Shown: positions 53,996 through 62,623 of the stretch, in pieces | Position numbering within the stretch: position 1 is the first letter of the stretch | How the letters are laid out: every line of letters starts with the position of its first letter | Source: Croceivirga sp. | GTDB lineage: Bacteria > Bacteroidota > Bacteroidia > Flavobacteriales > Flavobacteriaceae | Reading direction: 5' to 3' | Assembly: GCA_028284935.1 (NCBI GenBank) | Contig: JANQQQ010000010.1 | Location: 88,673 to 152,672 of the forward strand | Length of the DNA stretch: 64,000 bases | Program-made: the position numbers and the translations under genes | Notes under the pieces: generated by a model | The model's input: only the letters and a program-made list of their open reading frames with translations | Databases searched by the model: none | Told to the model about the DNA's origin: nothing

Positions 53996-54895
53996 CTAGG
54001 CGTTCTCCAGCCATTTTAGAAACTTGGTGGCATTTGCTTTAGCCACATAAATCTCGGAATCTGTACCTGGAGATAATTCTACCTTTAGCCGTCTTGTGTC
54101 CGTTTTGGTAGATTTTACAATGCTTGATCTGGAACTGATGATTTGTCTATTTAGTTGAAAGAATACCTCTGAAGGCAATTTTTCAAGAATACTTTTGAAA
54201 GGGTGGTCATAAACATAATCATTCCCGTTTTTAGTAACTAGGAAAATGAAATTGCTGCGCTTTATGAAATAGGCAATTTCTTGGATGGGGACCTTAATGG
54301 CGCTATTTCCTTCCCTAACAATTAGATTTTTCCTTTCCAGTCTATGTTTTTGATTTAGGGCAATTAGGTAGGTGGTCTGGGAATACATAAATAGGTATAC
54401 TCCATTAATCAAAATAAGCAATAAAATAGCAAGGGGAAATTCAAGATAGAATATGGAACTCTCCCCAAGTTCAATTCCAATGATTTGCAAATACATGATC
54501 TCTGCCAGAACAACAATCAAGGCAGGAGCTAATAAGCCAAAGACGAATTGGAACCTTAAGGCTTTCATCAGATTTTGGTTCCAGCCGATTTTATTGTTTA
54601 TCGTGAAGGCAATTTTTTTGATAAAAAGCCCAGACCCGTAGACACAAATCAAGGCAAAAAGAATATCGGTATAATAACTGGGCATGCCCAATAGTTTTAG
54701 AAAACCATTGTCATTTCCCAGGTGTACCGCCAAAAATGCAAAAACGGGATATGCAAACAGGAACAACCATTTGTCGTTTATACGGTATTCTTCTGAATCT
54801 GATTCTTTAAAATGGAAGATCATAAAGGTCTTGAATAGATTCGCTATCACAAAAGTACCAAGACCTACATATAAAGGCTTCAAAGCAAGCATCAA
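53996..54895 (-). CDS. Membrane-anchored LytTR regulator
   Basis: 299 residues with five to six helices (to about residue 185) and a C-terminal LytTR domain (about 200-299; VPIQEIAYFIKRSNFIFLVTK, PSEVFFQLNRQIISSR, TDTRRLKVELSPG). The protein joins sensor and DNA binding in one chain, with no kinase. The decayed gene at 19831 is its close relative. The GTCC promoter directly downstream is the likely target. The ligand is unknown. Confidence 0.85.
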   Translation of the reverse strand: MMLALKPLYVGLGTFVIANLFKTFMIFHFKESDSEEYRINDKWLFLFAYPVFAFLAVHLGNDNGFLKLLGMPSYYTDILFALICVYGSGLFIKKIAFTINNKIGWNQNLMKALRFQFVFGLLAPALIVVLAEIMYLQIIGIELGESSIFYLEFPLAILLLILINGVYLFMYSQTTYLIALNQKHRLERKNLIVREGNSAIKVPIQEIAYFIKRSNFIFLVTKNGNDYVYDHPFKSILEKLPSEVFFQLNRQIISSRSSIVKSTKTDTRRLKVELSPGTDSEIYVAKANATKFLKWLENA

Positions 54896-54923
54896 AAATG
54901 GGGATGTTTTACCGTTAAAGATG

Positions 54924-55796
54924 TCAATTCAACATACTTTCAATCAATCGATTGAGCCTAACGGGATACTGCAATTGTAAAAAGTGCCCAGCGTCATTCC
55001 ATTCTTTTAGCGTCAACCGTGGAATCGATTGGGTCAACCATTCCATATATTCTGCATCCCACATGGGATTGTTGGCGTGCACTATGGTCACTGGACAACG
55101 AATGTCAAGTGGTTCCCAAGTGTTGGGGTCACTAAGCACATTAAATTCGGCCAAAGTGACCGCTTTTGGTGTACTTAGCCCGTCTTTTTTTAAGATTTCA
55201 ACATCTTCCTCCTTCAATCCTTGAACGGGCATATTTTCAATATTGTTCTTCATATAGTCTGCATAATCCGATCGTTCCAGACTGCTTCGAAACCAATCCA
55301 ACATTTCAGGGGCCAACAATTGTTTTAACATTCCATCCAACAGTAACATTTTCGATACGTATTTGGGGTGATTTCTATAATATTCCTTGGCAACAATCAC
55401 CCCATTGCTATGGGCAACAAGTACAATTTCTTTGAGGTCTTCCTGCTGGGCAATTGCATGAATTCCTACAACCCAGTTTTCCATGGAATAGCCCTTGTCT
55501 GGTTTGTCACTGCTTCCGTATCCAAGAAGATCGACATAAATACTTTTATGACCTAAGATGGCCGAGTCCTTTTGGTATTTCCAAACCCTACTGCTTGAGC
55601 TAGCTCCGTGAATAAAAACGACTCCCTTTGGTCCCTCACCCAACGTCTCATATCGCCATGTTCCATTTTTGGCAATCAATTCCTTCTTCATTATTTCTCC
55701 TTTTACATCTTTAATTGGCGCTGAAGATTTCTGCAGATTTGAAAAAAATATAAGAATTCCGACTAAATACTTACAAATAGTTATCATGACGTTCAT
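54924..55796 (-). CDS. Alpha/beta hydrolase, secreted
   Basis: 290 residues with an N-terminal signal or anchor (residues 4-20). GVVFIHGASSSSRVW and VAHSNGVIVA (nucleophile Ser in the elbow) plus EWNDAGHFLQLQYP (His) give a classical alpha/beta hydrolase. It starts 11 bp after the MerR gene stop, so it is MerR-controlled. It may break a compound whose derivative the regulator senses. Substrate unknown. Confidence 0.82.
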   Translation of the reverse strand: MNVMITICKYLVGILIFFSNLQKSSAPIKDVKGEIMKKELIAKNGTWRYETLGEGPKGVVFIHGASSSSRVWKYQKDSAILGHKSIYVDLLGYGSSDKPDKGYSMENWVVGIHAIAQQEDLKEIVLVAHSNGVIVAKEYYRNHPKYVSKMLLLDGMLKQLLAPEMLDWFRSSLERSDYADYMKNNIENMPVQGLKEEDVEILKKDGLSTPKAVTLAEFNVLSDPNTWEPLDIRCPVTIVHANNPMWDAEYMEWLTQSIPRLTLKEWNDAGHFLQLQYPVRLNRLIESMLN

Positions 55797-55807
55797 TTTT
55801 TGATTGC

Positions 55808-56581
55808 TTATTTCAAGTGATACTTGGTAAAGTGCTCCATGGCTTTTCTAAGAAATTCCGCGAACTCAGGTCGAGGTTTACCTTCCATGGTGGTGTATCG
55901 TTCATCTGTTGTATAAAGCCGTCCCAAACCTGTATACATTTGCGCCTGGTTATCTGAAGATTTATGGGTTCCCCAGAATTTTCTAATGATTTCATAGTGC
56001 TGTTTTATGAGCCATTGTACCTCAAAACTTTTGTGGTTTTGATTTTGCAGCTTAAAAAGTTCCTCAGTTGTTCCTTGTAATTTTTCCTTGAGCATGGAAT
56101 AATCCGATTCGTTAAGTTTTACCAGTTCTTCCTCAGAACGTTTTACCTTTTCTTCCCCAAACTTTTCGATGGCTTCATCCCGAATGGAGGTTCCCATCTC
56201 CTTGGGAAGGCCCTCATATAATCTTTCAGGTTTCATATTTATTTTATTGTTTGTTATGTATTCAATGGTAGTATCAATGGTTTTTAATAGTACCCCAATC
56301 CGCTTTCTTTTTTTTGATAAATGTGCTTTATGTTCATGAAGGGCCTGAACCAGATCAAAATCTGAACTACTTAAGACTGATTCAATCTCTTTTAAAGAAA
56401 ATCCCAGTTCTTTGTAAAAAAGGATTTGTTGAAGTCGTAAAAGTTCCTCCTCCCCATAATAACGGTAACCGACTTCGGTCCTTTCAGCTGGCTTCAACAA
56501 ACCGATTGTATCATAATGATGCAACGCCCTGATGGTCACTCCTGATAATTTGGACAATTCATTAACCCCGTATTTCTTCAT
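55808..56581 (-). CDS. MerR-family regulator with TipAS domain
   Basis: 257 residues: N-terminal MerR helix-turn-helix (ELSKLSGVTIRALHHYDTIGL), a dimer helix, and a C-terminal TipAS-like domain (from about 140; WLIKQHYEIIRKFWG, AQMYTGLGRLYTTDERYTTM), which in TipAL binds thiopeptide antibiotics. The promoter has an elongated spacer with a dyad, as MerR activators need. It controls itself and the hydrolase that follows. The inducer is inferred to be a drug-like or hydrophobic compound. Confidence 0.9.
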   Translation of the reverse strand: MKKYGVNELSKLSGVTIRALHHYDTIGLLKPAERTEVGYRYYGEEELLRLQQILFYKELGFSLKEIESVLSSSDFDLVQALHEHKAHLSKKRKRIGVLLKTIDTTIEYITNNKINMKPERLYEGLPKEMGTSIRDEAIEKFGEEKVKRSEEELVKLNESDYSMLKEKLQGTTEELFKLQNQNHKSFEVQWLIKQHYEIIRKFWGTHKSSDNQAQMYTGLGRLYTTDERYTTMEGKPRPEFAEFLRKAMEHFTKYHLK

Positions 56582-56610
56582 TTGTGTAAGGATTTAATTC
56601 TCAACTAGAT

Positions 56611-56643
56611 CAAAAGTAGCCTATGACGTAAGGTAAGAGTCAA
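56611..56643 (-). promoter_or_regulatory. MerR-type promoter with long spacer
   Basis: On the minus strand the -33 box TTG (56641-56643) and the perfect -7 box TACTTTTG (56611-56618) are 22 bp apart, longer than the usual 19. The dyad CTATGAC..GTAAGAG (56621-56639) lies between them, which is the classical MerR activation layout. Confidence 0.7.
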
Positions 56644-56760
56644 GCATGCACGTCATTTTTTAACAAAATATTTAGAAATGAAAGACGCACTTTACTATTT
56701 AAACGGCATCTATGCCTAAGCATTCAATTAATATCTTTGATATAAGACTTTTCGGGGAGC

Positions 56761-57900
56761 ATGAATTCCACAATCTATTTTATCCTTTGGGCGGCTTTAT
56801 TGCAAGGTTTTTTCCTTGCCCTGGTCTATATATTTTCCAAACGAAACAGAAGTTTTGCCAACACCCTTCTGGGATTGTTCTTAATATCCGTTATTCTAGA
56901 AGCCCTTAAGGCCAATTTACCTTGGAACAGGGTTGGGAACTACAATATAGCAGAGTATTTTTCCATTCCGGAAGTCAAGCTTTTTATTCCCGTTTTGCTT
57001 TTTCACTTTGTTTTGGAAAAATTGGGCAAAACCCGAAAGTATGTATTGTTTTTGAGCATAAACTATATAGCTGCCATACTCATCGGTTCCATTACGTTAT
57101 ATAACCTTTACTTGTTTGCTGTTCATTCCTCTTCAATAGTTGGGCAATATGATTTTTTAGTAATAGATAGGACACATTTACTATTGCAGTCATATGCCTT
57201 TTTGATGAGCGTTTTTGTTTTGGCGATATCGCTCAGGGAGATTTCCCATAGTAAACGTTTGGTTGAGGAGGAGCTATCCAACTACAATATGTTGCAAATT
57301 AAATGGCTTTGGCGTTTTATCTTTTTGTTAATTCCGGCAGCACTTTTCTGGGGAGCGGAAATATTTCGCGTTATGCTCTGGCCGGACAAAACATCGGCTC
57401 TTGTATTACTAATCGTTATTTTCGTATGCCTCTTTTTATATTATTTAAGTTATCAGGCCTATAATTATCCGGATTGGTTTTCCCAAGTTCCCAAAAATGT
57501 CCTTAGTAAAGGAGAAAAAAAGTCAAAACCCTCAAAGGAAACCTATGTCTGCAATGGGGAGGAAAGTCTGAGGTTACAAAGTTTAATGATGGAAAACCAA
57601 TACTATCTGGATCAAGATCTAACCATAAGTTCCTTTGCCCAGAAAATACAGGTGTCACCCAGATTGATATCCAATTGTATCAACCAAAATCTTGGGCAAA
57701 ATTTTAATGAATGGGTAAACGGATTTAGGGTACGGAAGGCACTGGAGCTTATCCAAAATGATAGGAAAAACAAGCTATCTATTGAAGGTATTGGTCAGGA
57801 ATCGGGTTTTAAATCCAGGTCTGCGCTTTATGCGGCATTCAAAAACAAGTTGGGATTTTCCCCTGGGGAATTTCGAAGAAGGAATTTACCTATTTCTTAA
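56761..57900 (+). CDS. Membrane AraC-family regulator (tandem copy 1)
   Basis: 379 residues: seven hydrophobic helices (about residues 2-235) and a C-terminal AraC helix-turn-helix pair (SSFAQKIQVSPRLISNCIN, GIGQESGFKSRSALYAAFKN, SPGEFRRRN). A perfect -7 box TATCTTTG lies at 56732-56739. It is 98 bp from a second gene of the same build, and the C-terminal domains share NFNEWVNGFRV. The ligand is unknown. The divergent MerR gene starts 180 bp away. Confidence 0.88.
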   Translation: MNSTIYFILWAALLQGFFLALVYIFSKRNRSFANTLLGLFLISVILEALKANLPWNRVGNYNIAEYFSIPEVKLFIPVLLFHFVLEKLGKTRKYVLFLSINYIAAILIGSITLYNLYLFAVHSSSIVGQYDFLVIDRTHLLLQSYAFLMSVFVLAISLREISHSKRLVEEELSNYNMLQIKWLWRFIFLLIPAALFWGAEIFRVMLWPDKTSALVLLIVIFVCLFLYYLSYQAYNYPDWFSQVPKNVLSKGEKKSKPSKETYVCNGEESLRLQSLMMENQYYLDQDLTISSFAQKIQVSPRLISNCINQNLGQNFNEWVNGFRVRKALELIQNDRKNKLSIEGIGQESGFKSRSALYAAFKNKLGFSPGEFRRRNLPIS

Positions 57901-57998
57901 TCTATTCCATGTTTGATTACTGGAGGTTATTATTGAATAGGTGTTAATCGGATAACATGGCGAAGCGAGTATGGCCTTTAAAGGTAATGGTTCAGTAG

Positions 57999-59123
57999 AT
58001 GGGTTCAATTGTTCATTTTTTGGTTGGGGCAGCTTTTTTGCAAGGCTTTTTTTTATCTCTCATCTACATTTTTTCAAAAAAGCACAAAAGTGTTGCAAAT
58101 ACGTTTCTTGGGCTGTTTCTACTAGCTACGGTGGTTGAAGCCTTAAATTCTGATATTCTACCTTTTGAAAAAGTTGGAACTTATGTAACTAGGGAATATT
58201 TTGCCCTACCCGATGTGGTTCTTTTTATTCCACTTTTTTTCCTCCGATTTGTTCTAGAGAAACTTGGAAATTCCCATAAGTATAAAAGGTTCTTTTTGGT
58301 AAATTATATTCTAGCCCTTTTGATTAGTCTTATTACCCTTGTCAATTTGTATTGGTTCTTCTTTGAATCTTCGTCAATATCCCTAAAGTATGGTCCTCAA
58401 TTCATCTTTTGGATACATTTTGGTATAAAGGCATTTGCATTTATTATCACTACATACTGTTTCTTACTGGCCTTGAACGAAATTTTACAGTACAGAAAGT
58501 TGGTTAGAAATGAGTTTTCTGACTACAACTTGCTTCAAATAAATTGGTTACTGAATCTAGTTTATCTGCTTTTACCAGCAATTCTCCTTTGGGGTATCGC
58601 TATACTATTTGCGGCTGTTGCGCCTTATCCAGAGGATTTGGATATGGGTATTTTTGGCATCGTTGCTATATTTCTTTTCTACTTAAGTTATCAGGCGTAC
58701 GTTAGGCCCAACTTGTTTGAAAGGTTACCCGATAGTATATTGAAAAATGATTCCAGTTTTGAAGATGATGGGTGTTCTCAAGAAAAAAGTAGTCAAATAG
58801 AAGCTTTGATGGTTGAAAATGAATTTTTCTTAGATCAAGACTTATCACTGCATTCTTTTGCTAAGGCTATTAGCAGGTCACCTAGAATGATATCCAATTG
58901 TATTAATCAGAACTTTCGTCAGAATTTTAATGAATGGGTAAACGGATTTAGGGTGCAAAGGGCCCAAGAACTTATCAAGAATGACAAGAAGAACAGACTT
59001 TCCATTGAAGGCATCGGACTGGAATCAGGTTTCAAATCCAGGTCTTCACTTTATGCCGCATTCAAAAACACAACGGGTTGTTCACCAGGGGAGTACCGAA
59101 AAAGAAACCAATTTAGTCACTAA
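57999..59123 (+). CDS. Membrane AraC-family regulator (tandem copy 2)
   Basis: 374 residues with the same layout as the preceding gene: seven helices then a linker and an AraC DNA-binding domain (SFAKAISRSPRMISNCIN, GIGLESGFKSRSSLYAAFKN). Both start with an FLQGFFLSLIYIFSKK- or LLQGFFLALVYIFSKR-like segment. Sequence similarity shows a tandem duplication. The DUF418 gene follows after 129 bp, with palindrome copy 4 in between. One of the two regulators may bind it. Confidence 0.88.
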   Translation: MGSIVHFLVGAAFLQGFFLSLIYIFSKKHKSVANTFLGLFLLATVVEALNSDILPFEKVGTYVTREYFALPDVVLFIPLFFLRFVLEKLGNSHKYKRFFLVNYILALLISLITLVNLYWFFFESSSISLKYGPQFIFWIHFGIKAFAFIITTYCFLLALNEILQYRKLVRNEFSDYNLLQINWLLNLVYLLLPAILLWGIAILFAAVAPYPEDLDMGIFGIVAIFLFYLSYQAYVRPNLFERLPDSILKNDSSFEDDGCSQEKSSQIEALMVENEFFLDQDLSLHSFAKAISRSPRMISNCINQNFRQNFNEWVNGFRVQRAQELIKNDKKNRLSIEGIGLESGFKSRSSLYAAFKNTTGCSPGEYRKRNQFSH

Positions 59124-59159
59124 CCCTCTTCCTTAGCTTTTTTACCCCGTATATTTTTT

Positions 59160-59224
59160 ATGTCCTGAATACAGTATCTCAGACAGGCTTTCTTTTTTAT
59201 GCTCAGATGAACTTAGGAGTTTTG
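59160..59224 (+). promoter_or_regulatory. Palindrome promoter copy 4 (27-bp element plus -7 box)
   Basis: The element spans 59160-59186 and reads ATGTCCTGAATACAG then TATCTCAGACAG. The -7-like GAGTTTTG (59217-59224) begins exactly 30 bp after it. It is the most diverged copy but keeps the spacing. It drives the DUF418 gene at 59253. Confidence 0.5.
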
Positions 59225-59252
59225 CCCGTAAACCAATTTATGATTCTTGGAT

Positions 59253-60407
59253 ATGAAAACATTTCACCCAATCGTAGTTGCCTCTAGAATTGAGGTGGTC
59301 GATGTTCTAAGGGGATTTGCCCTTTTCGGAGTGCTACTTGCCAATGTTCCCTATGATCATATTGCTGCAGAGGCCAGCCCAATAAATTCCTTCCTCAGTT
59401 TTTTCCATGACATGTTCATCAATAGAAAGTTCATTACGCTTTTCTCAATGTTATTTGGGTTTGGATTTTATATTCAATTGACACGTGCCCGTCAAAATGG
59501 TATCAACTTCCAATGGTATTTTATAAGGCGAATGGGATTACTTTTCCTTATTGGAGCTTTGCACTGTTTTTTATTATGGAATGGGGATATTATCATGACC
59601 TATGCCGTTGGCGGAATCCTGCTCTTGATTGTGAGGGATTGGTCCGTTAAAAGGCTCACTTGGCTGGCACTGATTTTTAGTATTGTTTTGACCGGGGTTC
59701 TCTTTATTGGAAATGCCGTATTGGGATGGCAGGAACATACCTATGATTTTGACTTGGTATTACGGCATCCTTTGGCAGAATCTTACCTCGAATACGTAGA
59801 CATTAATTTTCGAATTGCATCATGGGTGAATTTTGCCCAGGATATGCCGGTTACGTTGGTGTTTACTTTTGGTAATATGTTGGTTGGATTGATATTGGGG
59901 AAACTCAATTTTTTTAGTAATCTTCAAGCATTGGGTTTTCTTTACCGGGCTTTTATCTTTTTGGGATCTACCCTTGGACTGCTCTGCAGCTATCTATTTT
60001 ATTCGGTCAATTCCGGTACTCTTGAGCTTAGTGCTTCTTTGGTATGGTTACCTTTCTTCGTTATTGGTGGAATGATGTTTCAAACACTTGCGTACATTAC
60101 AATTTTTGTGAAAATGAGTGACGTGCCAATATTTAGAAAAGTAACGGAATGGTTAAAATATGTTGGAAGGACGGCGCTCTCCAATTATATTTTTCAATCC
60201 GTCTTCTACGTATTTGTCATTTTTAAAGCTATACACAAGTATGGCCTTTACAATGACCTATCGAGGATTGAAATCTACTTTGTTGCCGTAGAGTTCTTTT
60301 TATTTATGTCCGTTATTAGTTACTTATGGCTAGAAAGAAATAAACAAGGTCCTATGGAATACATCTGGAAAACTTTGTCTTACTATAAACTCTATCGACA
60401 TAAGTAG
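59253..60407 (+). CDS. DUF418 membrane protein
   Basis: 384 residues from the ATG at 59253 (a TTG two codons before is in frame). The start (RIEVVDVLRGFALFGVLLANV) is a DUF418 signature and about ten hydrophobic helices follow, with FSMLFGFGFYIQLTRA and WLKYVGRTALSNYIFQSVFY typical of the family. DUF418 proteins are related to acyltransferase-type membrane proteins; function is not known. It stands alone after the AraC pair. Confidence 0.85.
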   Translation: MKTFHPIVVASRIEVVDVLRGFALFGVLLANVPYDHIAAEASPINSFLSFFHDMFINRKFITLFSMLFGFGFYIQLTRARQNGINFQWYFIRRMGLLFLIGALHCFLLWNGDIIMTYAVGGILLLIVRDWSVKRLTWLALIFSIVLTGVLFIGNAVLGWQEHTYDFDLVLRHPLAESYLEYVDINFRIASWVNFAQDMPVTLVFTFGNMLVGLILGKLNFFSNLQALGFLYRAFIFLGSTLGLLCSYLFYSVNSGTLELSASLVWLPFFVIGGMMFQTLAYITIFVKMSDVPIFRKVTEWLKYVGRTALSNYIFQSVFYVFVIFKAIHKYGLYNDLSRIEIYFVAVEFFLFMSVISYLWLERNKQGPMEYIWKTLSYYKLYRHK

Positions 60408-60492
60408 TGGGCTCCCTGTGCTATTGGCCATAATCAATTTATGCAATGATCTTGTCCTATAATATTGTGAGCAGGATTTATAATTTAAAACG

Positions 60493-60559
60493 TTCCCAAC
60501 ATGGATTCCCCAGTTCCCAACTTGACCCTTTTCTTTGTTGATGGTCATGACTAGGTTTG
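60493..60559 (+). promoter_or_regulatory. LytTR-type promoter with TTCCCAAC direct repeats
   Basis: TTCCCAAC occurs at 60493-60500 and 60514-60521, exactly 21 bp apart. A perfect -7 box TAGGTTTG (60552-60559) begins 34 bp after the CAAC of the second copy. The operon that starts at 60583 ends with LytS/LytTR, so autoregulation is likely. Spacings equal those at 48750-48812. Confidence 0.7.
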
Positions 60560-60582
60560 TTTTGAATTTAAAAACCAAAGTC

Positions 60583-61011
60583 ATGATAATTAAAAAGTTG
60601 GTATGTAGTGCATTGCTACTGACCTTAGTGTTTACGGTAACTACCGCACAAGAATCAAAAACAAAAATCAAAAAGATTGCAGCTCAATTTGTTAAGGGGG
60701 CCGATGTCAATGATGGAAAATTGTTAGAGGATGTTTTGGAGCCGAATTCGCTTCAATATGTCCTAGTTGGGGGAAAGTTGAATACTTTTTCGGCACAGGA
60801 TTACATAAAGATGGTCAACGAAAAGCAATTGGGCGGTAAACCTAGAAAGATTACCTATCGCCACGCAGAATTTCTTGGGAGCAATTTGGCTGTTGTGGTG
60901 TTAAATGCCGTGAGCGAAGAGTATGATTTTCTTTACCAATTGTCCATGACAAAGTTGGCCAATGGCAAATGGGAAATTGTAGGGGTGACCGCTGAAATAA
61001 ATGGAGTCTAG
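60583..61011 (+). CDS. Secreted lumazine-binding/NTF2-like protein
   Basis: 142 residues from the ATG at 60583 (16 extra codons upstream look untranslated and overlap the -7 box). A signal peptide (to TAQ, about residue 22) precedes an NTF2-like domain of the lumazine-binding-2 type (VKGADVNDGKLLEDVLEPN, NAVSEEYDFLYQLSMTKLANGKW). It probably binds or acts on a small molecule in the periplasm. First gene of the DOMON/LytS/LytTR operon, 2 bp before the next gene. Confidence 0.72.
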   Translation: MIIKKLVCSALLLTLVFTVTTAQESKTKIKKIAAQFVKGADVNDGKLLEDVLEPNSLQYVLVGGKLNTFSAQDYIKMVNEKQLGGKPRKITYRHAEFLGSNLAVVVLNAVSEEYDFLYQLSMTKLANGKWEIVGVTAEINGV

Positions 61012-61013
61012 AA

Positions 61014-61523
61014 ATGAAGGGTTTGCAAATACTAGTGGTTTGTGCCTTGAATTTTTGTTGGTTTGCTGGTCTTCATGGCCAGCAAACTGCAAAAGTTTCG
61101 GGAATCACTTTTACCTATGAAGTTGTTGGAGAAGCCTTGATATGTAAGTTGGATGCACCAACGAATGGTTGGGTTGGGGTCGGATTTAATAACAAAAACT
61201 CCATTGTAGGAAGTGATCTGTTGCTGTTTAACATTATAGAGGGCAAGCCCTCCGGCACTGATTTATTCGTGAAGGGAGCTGGAAATCCGGTTAAGGACAA
61301 GGAAAATGGAGGTAAAAACACCATAACCATTTTAGGCGGTTCAGAAAGGGATTCCTATACCACCATAACTTTTTCCATACCTATGGATTCCGGGGATTCC
61401 AATGATTTTGTGCATCAAACGAATAAAGAGGGGTGGCTCATACTTGCGTATTCCGTAGATGACGATTTTAAGCACCATTCTAGGGTAAGAAAGCATATTC
61501 CCTTTGTGATACACAAGGATTGA
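61014..61523 (+). CDS. Secreted DOMON-domain protein
   Basis: 169 residues: signal peptide (to HGQQ, about 24), then a DOMON-like beta-sandwich (FTYEVVGEALICKLDAPTNG, WVGVGFNNKNSIVGSDLLLF, AYSVDDDFKHHSRVRKH). DOMON domains bind haem or sugar and take part in redox or sensing outside the cytosol. In this operon it may be the sensor input for the kinase encoded 23 bp downstream. Ligand unknown. Confidence 0.8.
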   Translation: MKGLQILVVCALNFCWFAGLHGQQTAKVSGITFTYEVVGEALICKLDAPTNGWVGVGFNNKNSIVGSDLLLFNIIEGKPSGTDLFVKGAGNPVKDKENGGKNTITILGGSERDSYTTITFSIPMDSGDSNDFVHQTNKEGWLILAYSVDDDFKHHSRVRKHIPFVIHKD

Positions 61524-61546
61524 AATTCCATTTGTACCTTTCTTGA

Positions 61547-62623
61547 ATGATTCTTCGACAAAACAGAACTAAAATTGCTATCTACCTCATATGGGTGGTA
61601 GCCGCTCTGTTTACAAGCACACAGTTGTATTTGAAAACCCTTCAAGCCAATGGTACGGATTCTTGGGCAAAGTTGTTCGTCATTCAATTTGTGGTTTGGA
61701 ATATATGGGGAGGCTTGAGTCCGCTGATTTTTTGGCTGGGAAAACGGTTCAGGATTGACAGGCACACCTACTATAGGGGGCTATTTATCCATATCGTTTT
61801 TGCGGTAATCATTGTCTTGGCCTATTTGGCCATATATTCCATTGTTTGGAACTTCTTTGGTATAGGTTCTTTCAGTTGGCAAGCATTCACTACCTTCTTT
61901 AAAGTGTTTTTTTTGAATCTTTTTCACTGGCACTTTTTTATTTACATGGCCATAATCGGTTTGGCACATGCCATAGAATATCAAAGGGAGCTCAAACAGC
62001 AACAACAGGAATCCATTGAACTGGAGCGCGCATTATTTAAAAGCGAACTGGATATGTTAAAGGCCCAACTCTCCCCGCACTTTCTCTTCAATACCATTAA
62101 TAATGTGGTGGGAACCATAGAACAGGGAAAAAATAATGTGGCATCCAGGATGTTGATTCGACTCGGTGAGTTTCTGCGAATGTGTTTGGAAGAATCCAAG
62201 CACAAACTAATACCCCTGAAAAAGGAATTGGATTATGTTCGAAAGTATCTTGAGATAGAGCAGTTCCGAAATACCGATTTAGAGGTGATTATTGGTTCTA
62301 AAAAGGAACATCATACTATTATGGTTCCCAGCTTTATCTTACAGCCTATTGTGGAAAATGCAATAAAGCATGGGATTTCGAAAAAGGAAAATGCCAATCG
62401 CATTGAGATTGGCAGTAGTTTAAAAGAAGGTATTCTGACGTTGTTTGTATACAACGAAGGCCCCAGTCTTGTCAGTGAAGGGAATAGGAATAAGGGGATT
62501 GGTCTTGAAAATACAATGACAAGACTCAATAAGCTCTATGGAACTGAGGGACATTTGGAATTATTCTCCATAAATGATGGCGTAATGGTTGAAGTACAAA
62601 TACCAATGGACAATTCTTTATGA
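61547..62623 (+). CDS. LytS-type membrane histidine kinase
   Basis: 358 residues with four helices (about 10-145), a coiled coil (about 150-170), and LKAQLSPHFLFNTINNV (His_kinase motif). Next come ILQPIVENAIKHGI and KGIGLENTMTRLNKLY of the ATPase domain. It partners with the overlapping LytTR gene (ATGA). The DOMON and NTF2-like proteins encoded before it are possible periplasmic partners. Transcribed from the CAAC promoter at 60493-60559. Confidence 0.9.
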   Translation: MILRQNRTKIAIYLIWVVAALFTSTQLYLKTLQANGTDSWAKLFVIQFVVWNIWGGLSPLIFWLGKRFRIDRHTYYRGLFIHIVFAVIIVLAYLAIYSIVWNFFGIGSFSWQAFTTFFKVFFLNLFHWHFFIYMAIIGLAHAIEYQRELKQQQQESIELERALFKSELDMLKAQLSPHFLFNTINNVVGTIEQGKNNVASRMLIRLGEFLRMCLEESKHKLIPLKKELDYVRKYLEIEQFRNTDLEVIIGSKKEHHTIMVPSFILQPIVENAIKHGISKKENANRIEIGSSLKEGILTLFVYNEGPSLVSEGNRNKGIGLENTMTRLNKLYGTEGHLELFSINDGVMVEVQIPMDNSL

